Positions 1 through 6,525 of a stretch of 9,562 nt of DNA are shown here, piece by piece; position 1 is the first letter of the stretch, and every line of letters begins with the position of its first letter. The translations under genes and the position numbers were made by a program. Under the pieces are notes generated by a model that had not been told where the DNA came from, searched no databases, and saw only the letters and a program-made list of their open reading frames with translations. Source of the DNA: Glaciimonas sp. (GTDB lineage: Bacteria; Pseudomonadota; Gammaproteobacteria; Burkholderiales; Burkholderiaceae); assembly GCA_014377145.1 (NCBI GenBank), contig JACMQE010000075.1, forward strand, positions 1 through 9,562. Direction: 5' to 3'.

Positions 1-60
1 CAGCGCCACGCAGGTGTGGCCGCCAATGTATCCGGCGCCGCCTGTTAAAAGATTGTTCAT
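1..60 (-). CDS. galE: UDP-glucose 4-epimerase, N-terminal fragment (3' part outside the window)
   Basis: Twenty codons are visible from the ATG at 60: MNNLLTGGAGYIGGHTCVAL. TGGAGYIGxHT is the NAD-binding Rossmann loop (GxxGxxG) of GalE-type epimerases, and the HTCVAL continuation matches GalE specifically. The family interconverts UDP-glucose and UDP-galactose (or the N-acetyl forms) in the cytoplasm, supplying galactose-type donors. The residue after the second glycine pair is Gly where Ser is more common. A TGGA lies about 9 bases ahead of the start. A 229-base gap with two REP-like palindromes separates it from gmm, so it may have its own promoter. Another UDP-sugar epimerase of the same subfamily cannot be excluded from 20 residues. 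Confidence 0.8.
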   Translation of the reverse strand, partial: MNNLLTGGAGYIGGHTCVAL

Positions 61-164
61 GTCGACGATGTCCAGGGTTGGAAAAAATGGAAAGTGTAGA
101 TTGCGTGGGGCTGATACGCCCGCATGGCTCTGCGAATAGGTCCATCGGCGTTCCTGAAGGGACT

Positions 165-197
165 TGTCAGGTTACGCCTTCGGCTAACCCGACCTAC
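165..197 (-). repeat. REP-like palindrome A, inverted relative to B
   Basis: The minus strand reads GTAG at 197-194, then left arm GTCGGGTTAGCC, loop GAA and right arm GGCGTAACCTGAC, with one mismatch and one bulged base. It shares the TTAGC...GCGTAA core with palindrome B. The two elements have their GTAG ends facing each other across 50 bases, the layout of a BIME-type pair, in the gap between gmm and the galE-type gene. Confidence 0.65.
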
Positions 198-245
198 AAC
201 AGGCATCGCGAATGCCGGGAAACAACGTCGAGATCAATAGACCCC

Positions 246-283
246 GGGTAGGTCAAATTAGCGAAGCGTAATCCAACCTGCCC
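246..283 (+). repeat. REP-like palindrome B, just downstream of gmm
   Basis: The plus strand reads GTAG at 248-251, then an imperfect hairpin with left arm GGTCAAATTAGC, loop GAA and right arm GCGTAATCCAACC. The outer bases GGG (246-248) and CCC (281-283) extend the pairing. GTAG plus an imperfect stem is the form of gammaproteobacterial REP elements. It starts 6 bases after the gmm stop, so in the transcript the hairpin could protect the mRNA 3' end. No U-tract follows, so it is not an intrinsic terminator. Confidence 0.65.
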
Positions 284-289
284 TCAGCG

Positions 290-769
290 CTACGCCACCC
301 AAGCCGCATACGGCCGAACATAAGGGTGCACCAGCGGGTCTTGCGCTGCATCGGCCAGCGGCAACCATTGCCAGGCGCTGTGTTGCACACCGATGGGCAG
401 TATGAGTTGCGCCACCTCGGCCCATGACAGCGGCAGCCAGTGCGGCAGGTTCACGTAGTGGGTTGACACGCTGGTACTGAAGGCGCTGTCGGGGTAAAAA
501 TGGTCCCACGCACCCATCTGGCGGGCTTTGCCCAGCAGCTGTAGACCAACGTCTGGGGCCAGGCCCAGTTCCTCCGATCCCACGCGTAGCAAGGCCTGGG
601 CCAAGGCTTCGTTCTTGCGGATGCGCCCGCCCGGCGTGAACCACCAGCCGCATGCCGGCGCGTTGGTGCGCTGGCCCAGCAGCAATTGGCCGTCAGGGTT
701 GGTTACCACCCAATCGACCGACACCAGCGGCAACGCCGCCACCGCTGCAGCAAAGTCATGGGTCGACAA
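290..769 (-). CDS. gmm: GDP-mannose mannosyl hydrolase (Nudix superfamily)
   Basis: This 159-residue cytoplasmic enzyme is predicted to hydrolyse GDP-mannose (and GDP-glucose) to GDP and free sugar. It aligns by eye along its length with E. coli Gmm/WcaH: DFAAAVAALPLVSVDW at the start, LLGQRTNAPACGWWFTPGGR in the middle and STHYV later. The Nudix box runs from G48 to L70, with the RE pair replaced by R62-V63 as in this divergent family, but with both glutamates (E66-E67) kept. Counterparts of residues reported for the E. coli active site are visible: D19, R34, R49, R62, H90 (WDHFY), Y105, and Q129-H130 (GVQHSAW, with H130 matching the catalytic histidine). No ATG opens the frame; the TTG at 769 is the best start, with only a weak upstream purine motif. 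The gene is very GC-rich. It follows the last glycosyltransferase by 26 bases and is followed by a REP-like hairpin. Confidence 0.9.
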   Translation of the reverse strand: MSTHDFAAAVAALPLVSVDWVVTNPDGQLLLGQRTNAPACGWWFTPGGRIRKNEALAQALLRVGSEELGLAPDVGLQLLGKARQMGAWDHFYPDSAFSTSVSTHYVNLPHWLPLSWAEVAQLILPIGVQHSAWQWLPLADAAQDPLVHPYVRPYAAWVA

Positions 770-795
770 ACTGGCAGCGGCCGTCGCCGATCTAT

Positions 796-1542
796 TTATC
801 GCTTCCAGAACTGCCCCAGCTTGCTGAAGTTCTTACACGCCAGCGTACCGAACCCGCCCACCTTATTGCGCCGCAGCACACCCATGTCCTCAAGCGACTT
901 GCGAACAATCGTCTTCAACGAACGGTTGCTGATTCCTCCCGCACGCATCCGCACCAACACTTCGGGGATGTAAGCCGCACGAATTTTTCCGACAGCCAAA
1001 AAGCGCAAAACCGTATCGTAGTCAGCCGCAATGCGGTAACGGGTATCAAACCCACCCAGCCGCTCATACACTGAACGACGAACGTAAAACGTAGGGTGGG
1101 GCGGCATCCAGCCACGGGCCAACGCGGCATCGTCATAAAGGCCAGACTTCCAGTAGCGAATCACCTGACCTATATCGTCATACCGAACATATACGAGGTC
1201 GCCATACACGGCATCGATAGTAGGGTCCTCAAAAGCCACTGCCACTTTGGAAAGCACCTCGCTGTTTTCAAAAACATCATCGGCATGCAAAAAACCAACC
1301 ACCTCGCCGGTGGCATGCTTGATACCCTTGTTGAGCGCATCGTAGATACCCTGATCACTTTCACTGATTAATATGCCCAAACGTGAGCGATAAGGCTCCA
1401 GCACTGCCAGCGTGCCATCGGTTGATGCACCATCGATCACAATCGACTCAACCGCGGGGTAAGACTGAGAAAGCACACTATCAAGGGCTTGGCAGACCGT
1501 TTGGTGGCGGTTATAGACCGCCGTAATCACTGTAATTTTCAA
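796..1542 (-). CDS. Glycosyltransferase family 2, WfgS-like, TTG start (second related copy)
   Basis: This 248-residue GT-A glycosyltransferase is closely patterned on the one at 3795-4577. Its blocks are KITVITAVYNRH (2-13), SIVIDGASTDGT (33-44), SESDQGIYDALNKG (60-73) and GFLHADD (83-89, metal site). The later MPPHPTFYVRRSVYERLGGFD and AADYD segments are typical of this subgroup. No ATG opens the frame. The TTG at 1542 is preferred because AAGG lies 9 bases upstream and translation then begins right at the first beta strand; a further TTG at 1560 is possible. A 138-base gap separates it from the upstream transferase, the largest gap between transferase genes here. The GDP-mannose hydrolase gene follows after 26 bases, which suggests, without proof, a GDP-mannose-type donor. 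Confidence 0.87.
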   Translation of the reverse strand: MKITVITAVYNRHQTVCQALDSVLSQSYPAVESIVIDGASTDGTLAVLEPYRSRLGILISESDQGIYDALNKGIKHATGEVVGFLHADDVFENSEVLSKVAVAFEDPTIDAVYGDLVYVRYDDIGQVIRYWKSGLYDDAALARGWMPPHPTFYVRRSVYERLGGFDTRYRIAADYDTVLRFLAVGKIRAAYIPEVLVRMRAGGISNRSLKTIVRKSLEDMGVLRRNKVGGFGTLACKNFSKLGQFWKR

Positions 1543-1551
1543 ATTAATCAA

Positions 1552-1555
1552 CCTT
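1552..1555 (-). promoter_or_regulatory. Ribosome binding site supporting a TTG start
   Basis: AAGG on the minus strand sits 9 bases ahead of the TTG at 1542. This spacing decides that start over the TTG at 1560, which has no comparable upstream motif. Confidence 0.5.
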
Positions 1556-1680
1556 AACAACCAAAATGCGGTCGATGAATGGACAAGCCACCTTCTGATT
1601 TAGCCGAGCCAATAACAAAGTTCGGACAGTCAGGAAAACTATTCTCATGATCCGGAAGTCATAGAACAAAGCTGGGGTGA

Positions 1681-2595
1681 TCAAGGCGCTTCCCGCCCCG
1701 CCAGAGATCGGGCGCGCGATTTTTCGAGCATCTTGGCATCGACCAGACAACGATACCAGAGGCCATGCATGAAATGGAAGATGAAACCGATGCGACCATC
1801 GAGAAAGCCCAGCCGGATTACGTACCGGTAGAAAAAATAAAGGATGGGACGAGCAAAGGGTGGCAGTCGGTAGAAAAAATTGACTTTCAGCCAACGCCTC
1901 CGTTGGGGCGACGTACCAAACAAGCTGGGTTTCATCAATTGGCTGTCATCGCTGCGAGCTTTCTTCGCTGAGTCTGCTTCCAGCGTCGAATAGCCATTGT
2001 GTTTCTCAATCCACGTCGCAAGGGTAAATAGTGGATCGTCGATGATATCGAGTTCGTGTCTGATGGCCCTGCCAAAGCGCAGCATCATATGCTCGTCGAG
2101 TTCACGCGCCTCACACACCACTGCACCGCGCCTCCACAAGCGCATGCTATAAGTGGGGTACATATCACCGTGCCGTATCCATTGCCCCATGAACCAGAGT
2201 TGACGCCGCAGATAGACACCCGACACATCGTTCTCTACTTCGTCAAGGAGCCTTGGCAGATTGGCAACCAGTTCCTCTGAAAGAATTTCGTCTGCGTCAA
2301 GCCTGAGAACCCAAGGTGTTGGAAATACGATGTTATCTAGTCCCCAGTTGAGCTTTTGCGCGAATCCGTTGAACTCGCCCGAGATAACGGTGGCTCCCAA
2401 ATTTTTAGCCAACGTTGCTGTTGAATCAGACGACTTTGAGTCTAGTACGTAGACATTTTTAGACAGGCGAAATGCGCTACATAGGCATCGCGCGATGTGC
2501 AGGGACTCGTTACGTGTCAGAACTAACATGGACACTGAAGATGTCAGGGGCGAAGCCGAGGAGCATGGGACTGAGGAATGTGTTTTAGCACTCAT
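1681..2595 (-). CDS. Glycosyltransferase family 2, WaaE/KdtX-like
   Basis: This 304-residue glycosyltransferase resembles the group that includes the lipopolysaccharide-core beta-1,4-glucosyltransferase WaaE/KdtX. SMLVLTRNE (22-30) starts the GT-A domain, VLDSKSSDST (50-59) is the nucleotide-binding loop, and VLRLDADE (96-103) carries the DxD motif. RLWRRG (152-157) and ELDEHM (165-170) fit the family's acceptor region. The C-terminal stretch RPILYFFYRYVIRLGF (249-264), plus following aromatic and basic residues, suggests membrane association. A TTG four codons upstream (2607) is also in frame, but the ATG at 2595 is preferred: a GAGG lies 13 bases ahead of the ATG but only 1 base ahead of the TTG. 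It follows the GT4 stop by 15 bases. In this cluster it more likely builds the repeat unit than the core, but this is inference. Confidence 0.85.
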   Translation of the reverse strand: MSAKTHSSVPCSSASPLTSSVSMLVLTRNESLHIARCLCSAFRLSKNVYVLDSKSSDSTATLAKNLGATVISGEFNGFAQKLNWGLDNIVFPTPWVLRLDADEILSEELVANLPRLLDEVENDVSGVYLRRQLWFMGQWIRHGDMYPTYSMRLWRRGAVVCEARELDEHMMLRFGRAIRHELDIIDDPLFTLATWIEKHNGYSTLEADSAKKARSDDSQLMKPSLFGTSPQRRRWLKVNFFYRLPPFARPILYFFYRYVIRLGFLDGRIGFIFHFMHGLWYRCLVDAKMLEKSRARSLAGREAP

Positions 2596-2610
2596 GTAGT
2601 TAGCCAAGCC

Positions 2611-3795
2611 TCATACCAGCGCTAACATAGTTAACAATTGCGACCTGACCGCTGGAGTGTCATAGTTCTCAAGTGCAAATCGACGACCGGCTTGACCTAG
2701 GACCCGCAGGGCCGTTTCGTCCAAAAGCAGGCCCACGATCGCTGATGCCAAGGCTTTGCCATCGGGCGTTAGCGTTACCACGGCCCCAGCCCGTGCCTTT
2801 CCAACATCAAACGAGATCCCGACGTTGTCTGAAATCAACACGGGCAACTCGCAGAGCATGGCTTCTACCACCGCCATACCGAAGTTTTCGGACACCGATG
2901 GCAGGATAAATAGGTCGGCGTCTACCAGAGCCCTGAGCCCTTCAGATCGTTCCAGTAAGCCTGTGAAGAAAATATTTTCCGATACGCCGCAAGTCTTGGC
3001 TTCGATCTCAATTTCCTGCCGGTAGTTGGGTTCGCAACCGCCAGCAATTACGTAAAGTATATTCGGGATGCGTTCACGAACGGCCGCCAAAGCGCGAACT
3101 GAATCGATAACTCCTTTTACCTTAGCGACACGTCCATAATGGAGCAGCACCGTAACGTCTGGCGCAACACCAAAACGAGCTCGGAAATTTCCACGCGCGG
3201 GTAGATGCTGAAACTCTTTAGAGTCCACCATATTCGGAAGAACAAAGGCATTGACCCGCCCACCGATGTACGCGAGTACTTTGCGTTCTTCCATCCTTGT
3301 CGTGAACACCACCCTTAGTGCACCTTTGACTATTCTTCGGACAAACAAGGCCAGCAACACTGCCTTAGTCGTGGCTCTTTTGAGAGAAACAGCGTCGACG
3401 CTAAGCGTACCGTGCGGGAATATGAAATAGGGTACGTTACGGATACGACAAGCAATTGCCGCAGCCAGGATGGGGAAATTCCAAATCCCATTGATTAAAA
3501 CGACGTCATATTCGTTTACGTGGCGCATCAACCAGATAAGTGTTGAGGGTGAAAATGTGTAGTGGGGGTGACCATAAAAGCGCTTATAGATCCGTCGATT
3601 TTGTTCCGAGCAATTAATTATCGAGTCTAAGGGTTGTTGCTGCTTTTCTGCTTCCGTCAAACCAAGGTGCGTTGTCAGAGTGTCGACAAAATGGCCCTCG
3701 GCTATCAATTGCTTTTCCAGTTCGAGCATTGAGAATATTGGTCCACCAATAGATATGGCGGGGTAATATGCAGGGGATACCTGAAGAATTTTCAT
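2611..3795 (-). CDS. Glycosyltransferase family 4 (GT-B, retaining)
   Basis: This 394-residue GT-B glycosyltransferase is expected to transfer a sugar from a nucleotide donor to the growing lipid-linked glycan with retention of configuration. The N-terminal acceptor domain begins MKILQVSPAYYPAISIGGP (1-19), with the Gly-rich loop typical of GT4. The C-terminal donor domain has HYGRVAKVKG (219-228), the usual GR(x)xxxKG donor contact, and the E-x7-E motif at E303 and E311 (SENFGMAVVEAM). I chose the ATG at 3795 over an in-frame start at 3846: the former starts the domain exactly, and its first base is the last base of the preceding TGA stop (TGATG), so the earlier reading would overlap the previous gene by 52 bases. 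The donor sugar is not determinable. Confidence 0.9.
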   Translation of the reverse strand: MKILQVSPAYYPAISIGGPIFSMLELEKQLIAEGHFVDTLTTHLGLTEAEKQQQPLDSIINCSEQNRRIYKRFYGHPHYTFSPSTLIWLMRHVNEYDVVLINGIWNFPILAAAIACRIRNVPYFIFPHGTLSVDAVSLKRATTKAVLLALFVRRIVKGALRVVFTTRMEERKVLAYIGGRVNAFVLPNMVDSKEFQHLPARGNFRARFGVAPDVTVLLHYGRVAKVKGVIDSVRALAAVRERIPNILYVIAGGCEPNYRQEIEIEAKTCGVSENIFFTGLLERSEGLRALVDADLFILPSVSENFGMAVVEAMLCELPVLISDNVGISFDVGKARAGAVVTLTPDGKALASAIVGLLLDETALRVLGQAGRRFALENYDTPAVRSQLLTMLALV

Positions 3796-4577
3796 CAGGT
3801 TATTCTTTTCAGTAATTTTTTTACGAGATTGCTTCGGTTTTTCCATTTAACGTACGCTTCAATCAGCGGGCGCATGGCGCTGCGCGGCGCATTGAGTTCC
3901 AGTAACGCGCGCTCATGCTCTTTTGTCATAGCCTGTGCGGCCTTGGTGCTAAATCCAGCGTTGTGGACACGAAATGCTGCGGTGTATTGGTCAATGTGCG
4001 CATACTTGACACCTGCGAGGTGAAGGGCACGGTAAAAAAAGTGTGTATCTGCCACATAGCGATAGCTCTCGTCGAAACCGCCTACGCGGTCGTACAGTGT
4101 ACGAGTCCAGGCAGCCGTAGGTTGACAAAACGGTATTCTCCCGAGCTGCAAGAGGCGTGAATGAGAGAGCCCAACACCTCTCGAACGGTAGATTTCTATC
4201 GAATTTTCATTGACAAAAACACAGTTACCAAAACAAATCTCGACGCTATTTTCCGTAAACTGCTCCACTGCCAACTTGATGAAGTCGGGGTAGTAAGTAT
4301 CGTCCGCATTCAAATAACAAACTATCTCACCTGATGATTGCAGCACACCCTTATTAATCGCGTTGTACATTCCAAAATCAGGCTCGGAGATCAACTTAGA
4401 TATTGATGATCCATACTCAGTCCCAATATCGACAGTATTATCAGTAGATGCGCCATCGACCAATATATATTCAATATTTTTATAAGCTTGTGAAAGTACA
4501 CTTTCAATTGTCGAACGAAGGTAGCGCTCACCATTGAACACAGGAGTAATTACACTTACTAGTGGATTTTGTTGCAT
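3795..4577 (-). CDS. Glycosyltransferase family 2, WfgS-like (first of two related copies)
   Basis: This 260-residue GT-A glycosyltransferase is likely to add one sugar of the repeat unit. It opens with PLVSVITPVFNGERYL (5-20), then YILVDGASTDNT (37-48), SEPDFGMYNAINKG (64-77) and the metal-binding CYLNADD (87-93). Downstream, the ADTHFFYRAL stretch fits the acceptor-side region of this subgroup. The N-terminal pattern VDGASTD, NKG and ADD is that of the WfgS-like GT2 group found in O-antigen clusters. The ATG at 4577 follows a 39-base gap after the polymerase stop. There is no strong ribosome binding site, but a weak promoter-like pair lies in the gap. Its TGA stop shares a base with the ATG of the next gene (TGATG), so the two are probably translationally coupled. 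Donor and linkage are not readable. Confidence 0.88.
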   Translation of the reverse strand: MQQNPLVSVITPVFNGERYLRSTIESVLSQAYKNIEYILVDGASTDNTVDIGTEYGSSISKLISEPDFGMYNAINKGVLQSSGEIVCYLNADDTYYPDFIKLAVEQFTENSVEICFGNCVFVNENSIEIYRSRGVGLSHSRLLQLGRIPFCQPTAAWTRTLYDRVGGFDESYRYVADTHFFYRALHLAGVKYAHIDQYTAAFRVHNAGFSTKAAQAMTKEHERALLELNAPRSAMRPLIEAYVKWKNRSNLVKKLLKRIT

Positions 4578-4588
4578 AGTAACAGCTA

Positions 4589-4615
4589 CTTATAAAATAA
4601 AGGAACGGTTTACAA
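4589..4615 (-). promoter_or_regulatory. Weak promoter-like hexamer pair upstream of the GT2 at 3795-4577
   Basis: On the minus strand TTGTAA (4615-4610) and TATAAG (4594-4589) resemble -35 and -10 boxes, with a short 15-base spacer. They lie in the 39-base gap after the polymerase gene. In such AT-rich DNA this may be chance. Confidence 0.2.
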
Positions 4616-4616
4616 T

Positions 4617-5957
4617 TCATTTTATCGATGGTGTGATCGGCAAACGCATACTCCCCATTGATAAATTGTTATACCGTTTCAGTTGGCTTACCATCGAAGA
4701 CCTACTTAGTATCCAGCCGATCGACAGATAAAAAGGAATAGAAATATTTCCTGATATAAAAGCGCCAATAACGAATGAGTTTATGAAAAATATATCCAGT
4801 GCACGATCTCGGTTTTGTACCTTTACAATAAGTAGTCGCCGAGCTTTCGAAAATACCAAAAAAAATATAATCGAGAATACAACAATTCCAAATTGGGAAA
4901 TATAATTAATTACTGATATATTCCCTTTGATGTACACATCGTTTGTCACCCAGGTAGCTTCTGAAATGTATGCCTTGGCAAAGTAATGAAGTAGACCTGG
5001 GCCGAACCCTAGCAACAAATTCAAGATATTGTCCCTCCAGGCAAGCAATGGTAAGAAAATGAGGTCATCAAACATGAGTAGGTCTAAGTCAGATAAACTC
5101 TTAAGAAGGTCAGAATGGCTACCGCGTAAGCCTAAGTCGTCAAGCGAGAATCGGTCTAGAAAAATATACGTTCCAATGGTAAGAATCACTGTCACCGCAA
5201 TAGCATTCCACGCGCGTGCCATGACTAAACGCACTGCCATCAACAGCATCGCTACAACGTAACCATTGCCAGACGAAGTTGCCAAAAATAAAAACACACA
5301 TATACAAATGGCTCCTATGCGAATAGCGGCCGCCCACTTTCCTTCCAGTCGATCTTCCCATAACAGGAATGCTAAAACTACGATATAAACTGAAAGATTC
5401 TTAGGCTCTGCAGCAAGGCCGCTTGGTCGAAGACCAACAAATCTATCAAATACGTAATTCCCAACGAATGGCAAGTTCAGTAAGTTGGCTAGGAATTGGT
5501 ATATACAAATAAAAGCCATTAATGCGAAGCTGCCATAGACAATCTTTCTTACAGTCGTAAAACTGACATGCGAGGCAAGATAATAGCCAGCGGCAACCTC
5601 CAGAAATGAAAATAGCATAGAAAAACTGTATCGAAGTGATGTGGCCACAAGCTCCGCTATATTCCATTGAGGCGAGTCGATGAGCGATACTATCGACAGC
5701 ATGCTTAATAACAACGCGTGGACGAATAGCGCAACGAAAACGGAATATACAGACTTTATTTTTCTTGATGAAGAATACCGAGATGCCGTTGCAATAGACG
5801 TCCATTCGTATTTTGCAATAATCCGCCGTTTAATTAATTTGCCAAAGATAACCATTACCCCAGCGGCCAGCATTAAGCGCATATCATTTGGGATATATGA
5901 AAATGGATTCAGACATAAAAATATTAACGCAAGTGTCGATAGCTGGCTAGGGCTCAT
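4617..5957 (-). CDS. wzy: O-antigen/polysaccharide polymerase, Wzy-like
   Basis: This is a 446-residue integral membrane protein, the expected size for Wzy, which joins undecaprenyl-linked repeat units at the periplasmic face. Hydrophobic segments cover most of the protein: about 8-21, 27-41, 70-93, 111-128, 141-161, 187-200, 210-227, 231-246, 250-267, 349-370 and 388-417. A long hydrophilic stretch around 268-295 and 325-345 matches the large periplasmic loop of this family. The segment RPSGLAAEPKNLS (177-189) is the R-x-x-G...EP signature often seen in Wzy and O-antigen ligase-like proteins. A longer in-frame reading from 6038 is rejected: the ATG at 5957 has an AAGGAG 7 bases upstream and lies 4 bases after the acyltransferase stop. 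Polymerase rather than ligase is inferred from the neighbouring flippase and transferases. Confidence 0.85.
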   Translation of the reverse strand: MSPSQLSTLALIFLCLNPFSYIPNDMRLMLAAGVMVIFGKLIKRRIIAKYEWTSIATASRYSSSRKIKSVYSVFVALFVHALLLSMLSIVSLIDSPQWNIAELVATSLRYSFSMLFSFLEVAAGYYLASHVSFTTVRKIVYGSFALMAFICIYQFLANLLNLPFVGNYVFDRFVGLRPSGLAAEPKNLSVYIVVLAFLLWEDRLEGKWAAAIRIGAICICVFLFLATSSGNGYVVAMLLMAVRLVMARAWNAIAVTVILTIGTYIFLDRFSLDDLGLRGSHSDLLKSLSDLDLLMFDDLIFLPLLAWRDNILNLLLGFGPGLLHYFAKAYISEATWVTNDVYIKGNISVINYISQFGIVVFSIIFFLVFSKARRLLIVKVQNRDRALDIFFINSFVIGAFISGNISIPFYLSIGWILSRSSMVSQLKRYNNLSMGSMRLPITPSIK

Positions 5958-5961
5958 GTTA

Positions 5962-6525
5962 TTACTCCTTGCTACGGCGCGTAGGGAAAATTTGATCATC
6001 AGGTAAGTTGAATGACGCAACCGAACCAGCCCCCACAATTGAACGTCTGCCTATTCGAGACCCTTTTAGTACAATGGAATGAGCTCCCAAAAAGGCCATT
6101 TCGCCAATATACACAGGTCGTGTAGCACCGCGATCATGGGTGGTGCCTCGAATATTCGCATCGAGTGAGTGGAAGTCGGTGTCCCAAATGTTGCAACCGC
6201 CTCCTACTAAGGCGCCGTCACAGATCATGACAATTTCTTGTGCCACGATCGTGCTATTTGATATACCAACTCGATTTCCGATTTTCAAGATGCCGCTAGA
6301 ATAAACTATAAAAACGGTTTTTGTATGCCCTCCGATTGGGTTGTGACGAAGACCCGAATTAATTATTACATCATCACCTATTTCAATACTTCCATGATTA
6401 CTTATTTGGATTCTCCCATTGATGACTAAATTCTTGCCAAATTTTACGCCATTGATCCTCAAAATAACATAGTTATGCAACCAATCACCACAACCAAATA
6501 TTTTTTTTATAACGTACTTAAACAC
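5962..6525 (-). CDS. Hexapeptide-repeat acyltransferase (left-handed beta-helix, likely O-acetyltransferase)
   Basis: This 187-residue protein has imperfect hexapeptide repeats typical of the left-handed beta-helix acyltransferases that use acetyl-CoA or another acyl-CoA. Examples are IEIGDDVIIN (47-56), LKIGNRVGIS (80-89) and MAFLGAHSIVLKGSRIG (143-159). The probable catalytic histidine is H119 in NIWDTDFHSLD (112-122), a motif shared with NodL/CatB/WbbJ-type sugar O-acetyltransferases. It most likely modifies a hydroxyl on the repeat unit. Translation starts at GTG (6525), which overlaps the upstream GT2 by 8 bases and has an AGAG 6 bases ahead. The C terminus ends in FPTRRSKE rather than the AGNPAK-type tail common in relatives, so it is slightly short. 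Its last two codons, AAG GAG, form the ribosome binding site of the polymerase gene. Confidence 0.88.
   Translation of the reverse strand: MFKYVIKKIFGCGDWLHNYVILRINGVKFGKNLVINGRIQISNHGSIEIGDDVIINSGLRHNPIGGHTKTVFIVYSSGILKIGNRVGISNSTIVAQEIVMICDGALVGGGCNIWDTDFHSLDANIRGTTHDRGATRPVYIGEMAFLGAHSIVLKGSRIGRRSIVGAGSVASFNLPDDQIFPTRRSKE
5965..5970 (-). promoter_or_regulatory. Ribosome binding site of the polymerase gene, inside the acyltransferase 3' end
   Basis: AAGGAG on the minus strand is a near-perfect Shine-Dalgarno, 7 bases ahead of the ATG at 5957. It is made of the last two sense codons (Lys-Glu) of the acyltransferase. It decides the polymerase start and implies translational coupling. Confidence 0.85.

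Noticed and set aside
93..98. TACACT on the minus strand as a -10 box for the galE-type gene
   Set aside because: The hexamers at 16-18 base spacing upstream (GGGCGT and neighbours) do not resemble a -35 box; too weak to list.
85..121. Possible intrinsic terminator on the minus strand: GGGC/GCCC stem near 108-121 and a T-run at 82-87
   Set aside because: The stem is only 4 bp and lies about 20 bases from the T-run, so it does not have terminator geometry.
652..1074. Plus-strand open frames over gmm and the last GT2
   Set aside because: They lie opposite two well-supported genes, show no recognisable domain, and are expected in GC-rich coding DNA.
1544..1894. A 116-codon minus-strand frame overlapping the end of the WaaE-like GT2
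   Set aside because: Most of it is an out-of-frame reading of that gene, with low-complexity composition; only the final 34 codons lie in the gap and are noted separately.
5140..5805. Minus-strand frames inside the polymerase gene (5140-5361 and 5446-5805)
   Set aside because: They are alternative-frame readings of the polymerase with no conserved motif.
5962..6000. Frameshift at the acyltransferase C terminus, because the usual AGNPAK-type tail is missing
   Set aside because: No alternative frame restores the motif, and the end supplies the next gene's ribosome binding site, so a naturally short tail is simpler.
5958..6038. Longer polymerase start at 6038
   Set aside because: It would overlap the acyltransferase by 77 bases, whereas the ATG at 5957 has a near-perfect ribosome binding site.
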